Assembly: GCA_031555315.1 (NCBI GenBank)
Contig: JAVBUO010000001.1
Location: 1 to 64,000, forward strand
Reading direction: 5' to 3'
DNA from: JAVBJV01 sp031555315
GTDB lineage: Bacteria; Pseudomonadota; Alphaproteobacteria; Acetobacterales; Acetobacteraceae
DNA: 64,000 nt
Every line of letters begins with the position of its first letter. The first letter of the stretch is position 1. A program made the position numbers and the translations under genes. This document shows, in pieces, positions 16,066-24,030 of this stretch. The notes below the pieces were generated by a model. The model did no database searches. It was given only the letters and a program-made list of their open reading frames with translations, and was not told the DNA's origin.

Positions 16066-16851
16066 ATGCTTGTTCGCAGCACTGGAGCAGTTGCGTTTGT
16101 TTTCGGATCTCTGCTGGCCGTCGTGCCCAGCAAGGATGCCGATGCCAACGCGGTTGGACGTGCGCAGGCATCCGTCCGCAGCCAGAATGCACAGCAGCGC
16201 GTTCAGCAGGCACGCGCGCAGCGCGTCCGTCCGCAGCAGGTGAACCGCAACCGCAGCCAGCGCAATGTCCGCCGTGCTTCCTATCGCGGCGGGCTGCAGT
16301 GCGTGCCGTTCGCACGCAATCTGTCCGGCGTTCAGATCCGTGGTAACGCCCATACGTGGTGGGGTCAGGCCGAAGGCGTCTACCAGCGTGGTGGCCGCCC
16401 TGAACTGGGCAGCGTGATGTCGTTCCGCTCGAACGGGACGATGCGGCTCGGCCATGTCGCCGTTGTCACCAGCATCATCAGCGCGCGCGAGATTCGCATC
16501 GATCACGCCAACTGGTCGCGCGGCGCCGTTACCCGCGGTATGCGGGTGATCGACGTGTCGCCCGATAACAGCTGGACGTCCGTGCAGGTCGGCAGCTACG
16601 GGCCCAACGGGGTTCCCGGACGCACTGTCTATGCGATCAACGGATTTATCTACCCGCGCGCCGAACCGGACATTTCATACGCGTCGCTCGAGAACCGTCA
16701 GACTCGCGGCGCCTCCAGGCGCAATGCGACGCCGGCCGCAGCCGTTCAGGTTGCCGCAACAACGCAGCAGGCTTCGGCGCCTTGGGTCTTCCGATATGAA
16801 GAACTGGCCGAAGCTTCCAGGAATAACGTGGATCTGACTCGCGGACGTTAA
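16066..16851 (+). CDS. Exported CHAP-domain peptidoglycan amidase/endopeptidase
   Basis: A 261-residue protein with an N-terminal signal (VRSTGAVAFVFGSLLAVVP), a Gln/Arg-rich linker (residues ~30-75) and a CHAP domain. The nucleophile is the Cys of GGLQCVPFARNLSGV, the catalytic His is in RLGHVAVVTSI, and the polar residue follows in RIDHANWSRG. CHAP enzymes cut peptide cross-links or amide bonds in the cell wall. The C-terminal ~55 residues are low complexity. GAGGAG is 7 nt before the ATG at 16066; a GTG at 16051 overlaps that ribosome site and is rejected. It stands alone between two terminator-like structures. Confidence 0.88.
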   Translation: MLVRSTGAVAFVFGSLLAVVPSKDADANAVGRAQASVRSQNAQQRVQQARAQRVRPQQVNRNRSQRNVRRASYRGGLQCVPFARNLSGVQIRGNAHTWWGQAEGVYQRGGRPELGSVMSFRSNGTMRLGHVAVVTSIISAREIRIDHANWSRGAVTRGMRVIDVSPDNSWTSVQVGSYGPNGVPGRTVYAINGFIYPRAEPDISYASLENRQTRGASRRNATPAAAVQVAATTQQASAPWVFRYEELAEASRNNVDLTRGR

Positions 16852-16898
16852 GTCTTCGGGTGCAGATGAAGCCTGCAAAGGTGGATTGAGGCGAACAG

Positions 16899-16930
16899 AA
16901 AAGGCACACGGTGTGTGCCTTTTTTGTTTT
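16899..16930 (+). terminator. Rho-independent terminator after CHAP gene
   Basis: AAAGGCACAC pairs with GTGTGTGCCTTT and is followed by a run of T. The 150 bp between here and the next gene start (17085) show no convincing coding sequence. Confidence 0.85.
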
Positions 16931-17084
16931 TCAGCTTTGGTGCTGGGGCTTCTCCTGGCTGGAATCCGTGCGGGTGCACATATATCCTTTTCCGGATAGA
17001 CTGGCCTGTCTTCAAGTTTTCTTCCGTTTGTCCGCCCTCTAACCGGAACCGGAAGGTGCTTTACTGGAAAACGGGTGAAATCAC

Positions 17085-17819
17085 GTGGCTTCTTGTTTGC
17101 ACGACCTGACAGCTCTTGGTCCGGGAGGACTGGCGGCCTTGGCACTCAGCCTGTTTCTGGCTGGCCTGGCGGGTGGATTTACGCATTGCGTCGGCATGTG
17201 CGGGCCGTTCGTGCTGGCCCAAGCGGATGCGGCACGCGCCAACGGCATCTGCCTGCGCAGCCTGCGTCAGGCACCGCTGGCGCTGCTGGCCCCTTACCAT
17301 CTGGGGCGGCTGCTGGGATACACGATATTGGGGGCCATCGCCGGGTTCTCGGGCTCCCTGCTGGTGCTGGGCGCCAATAATTTCCGGCTGCCGTTCGCGC
17401 TCCTGCTTCTTCTGGCCGCCCTGCTGCTGACCGCGCAGGCCGTGCCTGCGCTCGCCAGGGTACGCTTGTTCAAGTTCGGCGGACTTCCTCAGACGCTTGC
17501 AACGCGCATCAAGAGTCTGATCGGCGCCCCCGGAGTCGGGCGCGGCGTTCTGCTGGGTTTTCTGCTCAGCGCCCTGCCCTGCGGCATGATCTATGGCGCG
17601 CTGGCAGCGGCCGGCGCATCCGGCAGCGCGCTGGCGGGGGCGATCAGCATGGCGGCCTTTGCCAGCGGCACTATCCCCGCGCTGGCATTGCTGGCCGTCA
17701 TCGGCCGGTTTTTCGGACGCCAGGCAGGGCCGCTGGCGGAACGCCTGCGCCCCTTTCTGTTCGGTCTGAATGCGATCATCCTGACTGCTCTGGCGATTCG
17801 CATCCTGTCGGGGATGTAG
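17085..17819 (+). CDS. TauE/SafE-like (DsbD-type) membrane protein with HCxGMCG motif
   Basis: A 244-residue membrane protein with six to seven hydrophobic segments. Helix 1 contains FLAGLAGGFTHCVGMCGPF; the H-C-x-G-M-C-G motif marks the urease-accessory/cytochrome-biogenesis branch that is often found beside cbb3 oxidase genes and has been linked to copper or thiol handling. A second conserved pair lies in LSALPCGMIYGALAAAG. It reads toward the cco operon, 0.9 kb upstream of ccoN, which fits a role in oxidase assembly (inference). The GTG at 17085 was taken as start; its ribosome site (GGTGAAAT) is weak. Confidence 0.8.
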   Translation: MASCLHDLTALGPGGLAALALSLFLAGLAGGFTHCVGMCGPFVLAQADAARANGICLRSLRQAPLALLAPYHLGRLLGYTILGAIAGFSGSLLVLGANNFRLPFALLLLLAALLLTAQAVPALARVRLFKFGGLPQTLATRIKSLIGAPGVGRGVLLGFLLSALPCGMIYGALAAAGASGSALAGAISMAAFASGTIPALALLAVIGRFFGRQAGPLAERLRPFLFGLNAIILTALAIRILSGM

Positions 17820-17834
17820 ATCGGCCGCTCGCCG

Positions 17835-18638
17835 TCAGACCGAACCGGTCCTTGGATACCGGAAAACATCCTTATAGGCATGCCATGTTGCGTAACCGAT
17901 GACTGGAAGAACGATTGCCAGCCCGAACAGCAGCAGTACCAACCCCAATCCGACCGACAAAACGATCAACACCGCCCAGAAAATCATCGCGGATGGGTTG
18001 GTGCGTATGGCGTTCAGACTCGCACGCATGGCATCGGTTACCATTGATTGGGGACGATCCATCAAAAATGGTATGGCAAAAGCGCAACATACGAACGTAA
18101 ACGTAGCAAAAATTCCTCCCACCAGGGTACCGAAAACCAATAAAGGCAGTACCCCGTCACTTTGTAACAAGGAAGAACCCATATCGGGGAGTGTGCCGCC
18201 AAAACCGCTGCCGTAGAAGATAGGCAACATTAACTGAGCAACCCGTACCCATGCGAGATGAACAATAAGAAGAAAAAAACCCAATAAACCAATCTGAGTC
18301 GCATTAATTCGCCAGGCACAGAATGCATTTATCAAGGATATCTTCTCTCCGGCCTCAAGTTTCCGGCTCGTTTCATACAGACCAATGGCAATAACCGGGG
18401 CAACGATGAAAAATCCGGAGGTAAGTGGAAATATCAACCACAATTGCTCGGTATACAGGGCGAGCCACGCCAACAACCATCCGAACACTACAAAAACACC
18501 GCCGTATATAATTGATATAAAAGGATTAGCACAAAAGTCCCGCCAACCGGCTTCCAACCATACCCACGGTCTGTCTACCGGTACCCGCCGGGGAATTGGG
18601 ACGATCAGCTCCCCGGGGGTGGTGGTTTCTCCGACCAT
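17835..18638 (-). CDS. DUF2189 family membrane protein
   Basis: A 267-residue integral membrane protein with about six helices. DUF2189 markers are the N-terminal RPWVWLEAGWRDFCANPFIS, SIIYGGVFVVFGWLLAW, then LYETSRKLEAGEKIS, and the C-terminal PVIGYATWHAYKDVFR. The function is unknown; relatives often sit near terminal oxidases or c-type cytochrome genes. The ATG at 18638 has AGGGG about 8 nt upstream; the in-frame ATG at 18644 would leave only 1-2 nt. It is divergent from ccoN, and an FNR box lies between them, so both may respond to oxygen. It converges on the TauE-like gene with 15 bp between stops. Confidence 0.85.
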   Translation of the reverse strand: MVGETTTPGELIVPIPRRVPVDRPWVWLEAGWRDFCANPFISIIYGGVFVVFGWLLAWLALYTEQLWLIFPLTSGFFIVAPVIAIGLYETSRKLEAGEKISLINAFCAWRINATQIGLLGFFLLIVHLAWVRVAQLMLPIFYGSGFGGTLPDMGSSLLQSDGVLPLLVFGTLVGGIFATFTFVCCAFAIPFLMDRPQSMVTDAMRASLNAIRTNPSAMIFWAVLIVLSVGLGLVLLLFGLAIVLPVIGYATWHAYKDVFRYPRTGSV

Positions 18639-18689
18639 TTTCATTCCCCTCTGATTTAGTAAAAGCTATGCTATATCATGGTGGTGAAG

Positions 18690-18703
18690 TTGATCAGCAT
18701 CAA
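18690..18703. promoter_or_regulatory. FNR/FixK-type anaerobox
   Basis: TTGATCAGCATCAA is a perfect match to the FNR/FixK consensus TTGAT-N4-ATCAA. Its centre is 64 bp before the ccoN start codon and 52 bp before the divergent DUF2189 start. It is the expected oxygen-control site for cbb3 oxidase operons and may also act on the divergent gene. Confidence 0.9.
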
Positions 18704-18760
18704 TGCATAAATGCGGTCAGATATGACCCTTGTTTCGTGATCTTTCCTGAGGCTAGAACC

Positions 18761-20239
18761 ATGTCCGCAACAACTGCCGACGCGTTTCATCCTGTAGCTG
18801 TGGCACGCGCTACGCCACGCTATGTTGAAGACGCCATCCGCGCTTTCACCATCGCAACCATGTTCTGGGGCGTCGCCGGGTTCATACTCGGCATTTTCGT
18901 TGCCGCAGAACTCGCTTTTCCAGAAACTTTCGCCTGGGGGCTGGAGTGGTTCACATTCGGCCGCGTCCGTCCCGCACACACCAGCGCGGTGATTTTTGCC
19001 TTTGGTGGCAATGCATTGCTGGGAACATCGCTCTACATCGTGCAGCGCACGTGTAAGGCACGCCTGTTCGGTGGCGCACCCGCCGCCTGGTTCCTGTTCT
19101 GGGGCTACAACTTCTTCATCGTAGCGGCCGCGGTCGGCTATCTGCTGGGCGTCACCCAGAGCAAGGAATACGCCGAACCGGAATGGTTCGTTGACCTGTG
19201 GCTGACCGTCGTCTGGGTCGCCTATCTGGTCATCTATGCCGGCACGCTGTTCAAGCGGGAGGAACCCCACATTTATGTGGCGAACTGGTTCTACCTCAGC
19301 TTCATCATCACCATCGCGATGCTGCATATCGGCAACAATATCTCGATCCCGGTCGGCCTCTCGTCGCGCTCCTATGAAGTGGCCTCGGGCGTGCAGTCGG
19401 CGATGATCCAGTGGTGGTACGGCCACAATGCGGTGGGCTTCTTCCTGACCGCCGGCTTCCTGGGCATGATGTACTACTTCATCCCCAAGCAGGCCAACCG
19501 TCCCGTCTATTCGTACCGTCTGTCGATCGTGCACTTCTGGGCGCTGATCTTCCTGTACATCTGGGCCGGCCCGCACCATCTGCACTACACCGCGCTGCCG
19601 GAATGGGCCCAGACACTGGGCATGGTCTTCAGCATCATGCTGTGGATGCCGTCATGGGGCGGGATGATCAACGGTCTGATGACCCTGTCGGGCGCCTGGG
19701 ACAAGCTGCGCACCGATCCGGCGCTGCGCTTCAGCGTGACGGCGGTGGCGTTCTACGCGATGTCCACCTTCGAAGGCCCGGTCATGTCGATCAAGGCCGT
19801 CAACTCGCTGTCGCACTACACCGACTGGACCGTCGGGCATGTGCATGCGGGCGCGCTGGGCTGGAACGGCTTCATCATCTTCGGTGCCATCTACTGGCTG
19901 GTGCCGGTGCTGTGGAACCGCGAACGCATCTACAGCACACGTCTGATCTCGTGGCACTTCTGGATCGCAACGCTTGGTATCGTGCTCTACATCACCGCGA
20001 TGTGGGTGTCGGGTATCATGCAGGGTCTGATGTGGCGCACCTATGACTCGATGAACTTCCTGCAGTATTCGTTCATCGAAACCGTGGTTGCCATGCATCC
20101 CTTCTATGTCATCCGTTTCCTGGGTGGCGTGCTGTTCCTGCTCGGTTCGCTGATCATGTGCTGGAACCTTTATAAGACAATCACTTCTGTCGCTCCGCGC
20201 ACCGTGCGTGACGAAGCTGCAGCGACTGTAGCGGCCTGA
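18761..20239 (+). CDS. ccoN: cbb3-type cytochrome c oxidase subunit I (CcoN)
   Basis: Catalytic subunit of 492 residues with 12 transmembrane helices, carrying low-spin heme b and the heme b3-CuB centre where O2 is reduced. Heme-copper oxidase motifs include WWYGHNAVGFFLTAGFLG, IWAGPHHLHYTALPEW (CuB His pair) and HYTDWTVGHVHAGALGWNG. The N-terminus RYVEDAIRAFTIATMFWG is typical. The ATG at 18761 follows TGAGG; longer upstream reading has no family similarity. First gene of ccoNOQP, under the FNR box. Confidence 0.98.
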   Translation: MSATTADAFHPVAVARATPRYVEDAIRAFTIATMFWGVAGFILGIFVAAELAFPETFAWGLEWFTFGRVRPAHTSAVIFAFGGNALLGTSLYIVQRTCKARLFGGAPAAWFLFWGYNFFIVAAAVGYLLGVTQSKEYAEPEWFVDLWLTVVWVAYLVIYAGTLFKREEPHIYVANWFYLSFIITIAMLHIGNNISIPVGLSSRSYEVASGVQSAMIQWWYGHNAVGFFLTAGFLGMMYYFIPKQANRPVYSYRLSIVHFWALIFLYIWAGPHHLHYTALPEWAQTLGMVFSIMLWMPSWGGMINGLMTLSGAWDKLRTDPALRFSVTAVAFYAMSTFEGPVMSIKAVNSLSHYTDWTVGHVHAGALGWNGFIIFGAIYWLVPVLWNRERIYSTRLISWHFWIATLGIVLYITAMWVSGIMQGLMWRTYDSMNFLQYSFIETVVAMHPFYVIRFLGGVLFLLGSLIMCWNLYKTITSVAPRTVRDEAAATVAA

Positions 20240-20252
20240 GGGGTATGGTATC

Positions 20253-20978
20253 ATGGCGTTGAAACACGCAACGATCGAAAAGAACGTTATTCTACTGGCC
20301 GTGCTGTCACTGATAACCGTCAGCATCGGCGGGATCGTTCAGATCATCCCGCTGTTCTCTCTCGAGAACACCATCGAGCCCGTCGAGGGGATGCGTCCGC
20401 GCACCCCGCTCGAACAGGCGGGCTTCAACATCTACATTCGTGAAGGATGTTATACCTGCCACAGCCAGCAGATCCGTCCGTTCCGCGACGAACTGGAACG
20501 TTACGGGCACTACTCGCTGGCTGCGGAAAGCCAGTACGACCATCCGTTCCAGTGGGGCTCCAAGCGTAACGGCCCCGATCTGGCCCGCGTGGGTGGCCGT
20601 TACTCCGATGCCTGGCATGTCTCGCATCTGATCAATCCGCGTGAACAGGTGCCGCAGAGCATCATGCCGTCCTATCCGTTCCTGAACCGTCCGCTGCAGT
20701 ACGACGACATTGCCAAGCATCTTGAAGTGCTGGCGATGGTCGGCGTTCCCTATACGGCTGAACAGATCGCCAATGCGCGGGCCGATCTGGAAGCCCAGGC
20801 GGGGGCGGATGCCGACTGGACCGCTGGCGGAACCCGCTATCCGAATTCACGTCAGGTGAACTGGGACGGCAGACAGTCTGGCACCGTCACGGAAATGGAC
20901 GCTCTGGTGGCCTATCTGCAGATGCTGGGCACGCTCGTCCAGTTCCGCGATGTCACACCGCGCGAGCATCTCCGGTAA
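20253..20978 (+). CDS. ccoO: cbb3 oxidase monoheme cytochrome subunit II (CcoO)
   Basis: A 241-residue protein with one N-terminal helix (VILLAVLSLITVSIGGIVQI) anchoring a periplasmic cytochrome c domain. The heme site is GCYTCHSQQIRPF (CYTCH), and the axial Met is probably in QSIMPSYPFL. It passes electrons from CcoP to CcoN. The length is near the family norm. It lies 13 bp after ccoN. Confidence 0.97.
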   Translation: MALKHATIEKNVILLAVLSLITVSIGGIVQIIPLFSLENTIEPVEGMRPRTPLEQAGFNIYIREGCYTCHSQQIRPFRDELERYGHYSLAAESQYDHPFQWGSKRNGPDLARVGGRYSDAWHVSHLINPREQVPQSIMPSYPFLNRPLQYDDIAKHLEVLAMVGVPYTAEQIANARADLEAQAGADADWTAGGTRYPNSRQVNWDGRQSGTVTEMDALVAYLQMLGTLVQFRDVTPREHLR

Positions 20979-20996
20979 CTTACGGGTATTCATCAC

Positions 20997-21149
20997 ATGG
21001 ACACGCTCATTCAACATTACCCAGTCCTGAAGCAGATATGGATCATCTGGTCCGTGCTACTTTTCATCGGGATCGTCGCTTGGGCGTTGTGGCCCAGCAG
21101 AAGCAAGGAAATGGAACGCCTTGCCAAGCTGCCACTCGAAAAGGATTGA
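20997..21149 (+). CDS. ccoQ: cbb3 oxidase small subunit (CcoQ/FixQ)
   Basis: A 50-residue protein between ccoO and ccoP, in the usual place for CcoQ. It starts MDTLIQHYPVLKQIW and has a single helix (IIWSVLLFIGIVAWALW), then the typical basic/polar tail SRSKEMERLAKLPLEKD. CcoQ stabilises the complex and in some bacteria protects it from oxygen. It is only 50 codons long and easily missed. Confidence 0.92.
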   Translation: MDTLIQHYPVLKQIWIIWSVLLFIGIVAWALWPSRSKEMERLAKLPLEKD

Positions 21150-21158
21150 GGCATCGTC

Positions 21159-22046
21159 ATGCCAGCTAAAATCGAAAAAGACGCCGTCACCGGCACACCG
21201 ACGACCGGCCACGAATGGGACGGGATCAAGGAGCTCAACACGCCCCTTCCCAAGTGGTGGGTCTGGACCTTCTACGCGACCATTGTTTTCTCGGTCCTGT
21301 GGGTGATCCTGTATCCGGCCATCCCCTTGCCCGGCGGTCCCACGCGCGGGGTTCTGGGCTGGTCGGCGCGCGAGGCCGTCGAGCAGGAAGTCAAACTGGT
21401 CGAGGCCAGCCGACAGACCATGCTCGAGCGGATCAGCGCCACCACCCCGCAGGCGATCATGGCCACCCCCGAGCTGCGCGAGTTTGCGCTGGCCGGCGGC
21501 AAGGTTCTGTTCGCCAACACCTGTCAGGGCTGTCATGGGGCCGGTGGCCAGGGCGCTCCCGGCGGCTTCCCCAGTCTGGCGGACGACGACTGGATCTGGG
21601 GCGGCTCGTTCGACGCCATCGAAACCACGATTACCCACGGTATTCGTGCGCCCGATGACGACATGACCCGCCAGAGCCAGATGTCGCGCTTCGGAGCGGA
21701 CGGCATTCTGACAGCAGCCCAGATCAACGACGTGGCCGAATATGTGCTGAGCCTGTCCACCCCCAGCCGGGCGACCGATGCGGCTGCGGCTCAGCGCGGG
21801 GCGTCTATCTTCTCCGAGAACTGCGCGACGTGCCACTCGGAGAACGGCCGCGGCGACCCGAATTTCGGTGCGCCTAATCTGGCCGATCAGATCTGGCTGT
21901 ATGGCGGCGACAAGGCCTCGATCGTACAGACGATCACTTATGCGCGCTCGGGTGTGATGCCCGCATGGGGACACAACAACCGCCTGACCCCTGCTCAGAT
22001 CCGCATGTTGACCGTTTATGTTCACAGCCTCGGAGGGGGCCAATAA
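21159..22046 (+). CDS. ccoP: cbb3 oxidase diheme cytochrome subunit III (CcoP)
   Basis: A 295-residue diheme cytochrome c. The N-terminus has the CcoP signature HEWDGIKELNTPLPKWWVW and one membrane helix (residues ~28-50). Two heme c sites follow, NTCQGCHGAGGQG and NCATCHSENGRG, each with a downstream axial Met. It receives electrons from soluble cytochromes. It starts 9 bp after ccoQ and is the last structural gene of the oxidase. Confidence 0.97.
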   Translation: MPAKIEKDAVTGTPTTGHEWDGIKELNTPLPKWWVWTFYATIVFSVLWVILYPAIPLPGGPTRGVLGWSAREAVEQEVKLVEASRQTMLERISATTPQAIMATPELREFALAGGKVLFANTCQGCHGAGGQGAPGGFPSLADDDWIWGGSFDAIETTITHGIRAPDDDMTRQSQMSRFGADGILTAAQINDVAEYVLSLSTPSRATDAAAAQRGASIFSENCATCHSENGRGDPNFGAPNLADQIWLYGGDKASIVQTITYARSGVMPAWGHNNRLTPAQIRMLTVYVHSLGGGQ

Positions 22047-22055
22047 AGGTCTGAT

Positions 22056-23555
22056 ATGAACGCTATTAACACCAAACCAGAGGAGGCCGACGCACAGTCG
22101 GCCTCCCTTTATGCCTCCAGAGTTCGGGTTTATCCCGCACGCGTAAGTGGGCTGGTCCGCACGGTCAAATGGGCTGTGCTGATCACGATCCTGGTACTTT
22201 ATTACATTGTCCCGTGGTTCCGTTGGGATCGCGGCCCGGGGGTTCCCAATCAGGCGATCCTGATGGATCTCCGCGGCACCCGCGCCTATCTGCTGAATAT
22301 CGAAATTTATCCACAGGAAATTTATTTTCTCACCGGATTGCTGATTCTTGGTGCCGTCGGCCTGTTCGCCGCGACCTCGCTCTTTGGCCGTCTATGGTGC
22401 GGATTCACCTGCCCGCAAACCATCTGGACGGATCTGTTCATGTGGGTCGAACGGCTGATCCAGGGTGATCGCAACGCGCGCATGCGTCTGGATCGCGGAC
22501 CTTGGACCGCCAATAGAATCGTCAAGAAGGTCGCGACACATGCGGCCTGGATCCTGATCGCCCTGCTGACAGGGGGCGCATGGATCTCGTACTTCATCGA
22601 TGCTCCCACCCTCGCCCGCACCCTTTTCACCGGGCAGGCCAGCGGCGCAACCTACTTCTTCCTTCTGCTGTTCACGACGACGACCTATCTGCTGGCCGGA
22701 TGGGCACGCGAGCAGGTCTGCACCTATATGTGCCCGTGGCCGCGTTTCCAGGCCGCCATGCTGGACGAACAGACCTATGTCGTCAGCTATCGCGGTTGGC
22801 GTGGCGAGCCGCGTGGCTCGCACAAAGCGAACACCAGTTGGGACGGTCATGGCGATTGCATCGACTGCATGCAGTGCGTCAACGTCTGCCCGACCGGCAT
22901 CGACATCCGTGACGGCATTCAGTTGGAGTGCATCGCATGCGGTCTGTGCATCGATGCCTGCAACAATATCATGGACAAGGTCGGCCGGCCGCGCGGGTTG
23001 ATCGCGTTCGAAACCCTGTCGAACCTGAACGCCTCGGAAGCCACCACCCAGACGATGCCGATCGGCCCCGATCGCGTTGCGGCCGGTATGGCTTCGCGCA
23101 AGGTGGCCAAATGGGTCCGTCCGCGCACGGTGCTTTACGCCACTCTGCTGAGCGCCGTCTCGGCCCTGATGATTGTTGCATTCAATCTGCGTTCACATAC
23201 CAACCTGACCATCCTGCGCGATCGCGCGCCGGTGTTCGTGCAGCTTTCGGACGGCGGCATCCGCAACAGCTTCACCGTCAAGGTGGAAAACCGTACACGC
23301 ACCCCTGAAACCTACGTGCTGAGCGTGAGCGGCCTGCCGGATATCGAGATGACGGTCATCGGCTTGGAAACCAATGCCGCTGGACAGGTCGAGCTGCCGA
23401 TCCGGCCCGATCACATCGAAAGCTGGCGTGTCCTGCTGTCGGTGCCGCCCGGACAGGTTCCGCACGGATCGGTTCCTGTCGAATTCCAACTGAGAACCCA
23501 ACAGGGGCAACCCGTTATCAGCCAGGGGAGCGTTTTCATTGGCCCATCCCGCTGA
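22056..23555 (+). CDS. ccoG: CcoG/FixG polyferredoxin, Cu(II) reductase for oxidase assembly
   Basis: A 499-residue membrane protein with several helices, two [4Fe-4S] clusters and a C-terminal Ig-like domain. Motifs: GRLWCGFTCPQTIWTDLF, then CTYMCPWPRFQ, then the ferredoxin domain CIDCMQCVNVCPTGIDIRDG and CIACGLCIDACN. The C-terminal domain starts near LRDRAPVFVQLSDGGIRNSF. CcoG reduces cupric ions so the CcoI pump can feed CuB. It starts 9 bp after ccoP and overlaps ccoH. Confidence 0.96.
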   Translation: MNAINTKPEEADAQSASLYASRVRVYPARVSGLVRTVKWAVLITILVLYYIVPWFRWDRGPGVPNQAILMDLRGTRAYLLNIEIYPQEIYFLTGLLILGAVGLFAATSLFGRLWCGFTCPQTIWTDLFMWVERLIQGDRNARMRLDRGPWTANRIVKKVATHAAWILIALLTGGAWISYFIDAPTLARTLFTGQASGATYFFLLLFTTTTYLLAGWAREQVCTYMCPWPRFQAAMLDEQTYVVSYRGWRGEPRGSHKANTSWDGHGDCIDCMQCVNVCPTGIDIRDGIQLECIACGLCIDACNNIMDKVGRPRGLIAFETLSNLNASEATTQTMPIGPDRVAAGMASRKVAKWVRPRTVLYATLLSAVSALMIVAFNLRSHTNLTILRDRAPVFVQLSDGGIRNSFTVKVENRTRTPETYVLSVSGLPDIEMTVIGLETNAAGQVELPIRPDHIESWRVLLSVPPGQVPHGSVPVEFQLRTQQGQPVISQGSVFIGPSR

Positions 23556-24030
23556 CTTCGCGAACGCGCGTCCGGCGCGCCGTTCCCTCTGGATCCCGTT
23601 TGTTTACGTCGGCTGCATGATGGTGGTCTTCGTGACCAACGGGGTCCTGATCTGGAAAGCTCTGTCCACTTTCCCGGGCCTGACGACAGATCACGCCTAT
23701 GAACAGGGCCGTCTCTACAATCAGGTTCTCGAGGAAGCGGCCCTGCAGGATGCCATCGGACTGAGGGTCGCCATCACATATGAAGGCGACCGGATCCAGC
23801 TGGCGATCGTGCAGAAAGACGGGACTCCTCTGGAAGAGGCGCGCATCGAAGGCAGGCTTGCACGTCCGCTGACCGACGAGTTCATCCCGTTGGAGTTCGT
23901 TGCCGCCGGTAATGGCCATTGGTACGCAATATCTGCCGCCCCGATTCCGCCCGGGCAGTGGAACGCACAAATCACCACCCATGTTTCGGCCGGTAAGGTC
24001 GAGACCGTTCAAAGACTGGTCCTGCGATGA
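23539..24030 (+). CDS. ccoH: CcoH/FixH cbb3 oxidase assembly protein
   Basis: A 163-residue protein with one N-terminal helix (WIPFVYVGCMMVVFVTNGVLI) and a periplasmic beta domain of the FixH family; YEQGRLYNQVLEEAALQD is the typical Y-x-x-G-x-x-Y-N region. It helps late assembly of the oxidase together with CcoI. The start is a TTG at 23539, inside the end of ccoG, with AGGGGAG 8 nt before it. It overlaps ccoI by ATGA. Confidence 0.92.
   Translation: MAHPADFANARPARRSLWIPFVYVGCMMVVFVTNGVLIWKALSTFPGLTTDHAYEQGRLYNQVLEEAALQDAIGLRVAITYEGDRIQLAIVQKDGTPLEEARIEGRLARPLTDEFIPLEFVAAGNGHWYAISAAPIPPGQWNAQITTHVSAGKVETVQRLVLR

Noticed and set aside
16915..17109. Short plus-strand open frame between the CHAP and TauE-like genes
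   Set aside because: It starts inside a terminator hairpin and overlaps the better supported gene at 17085; no motif or ribosome site.
17085..17819. True sulfite exporter TauE
   Set aside because: The H-C-x-G-M-C-G motif and location beside the cco genes point to the copper/cytochrome-biogenesis-like branch instead.
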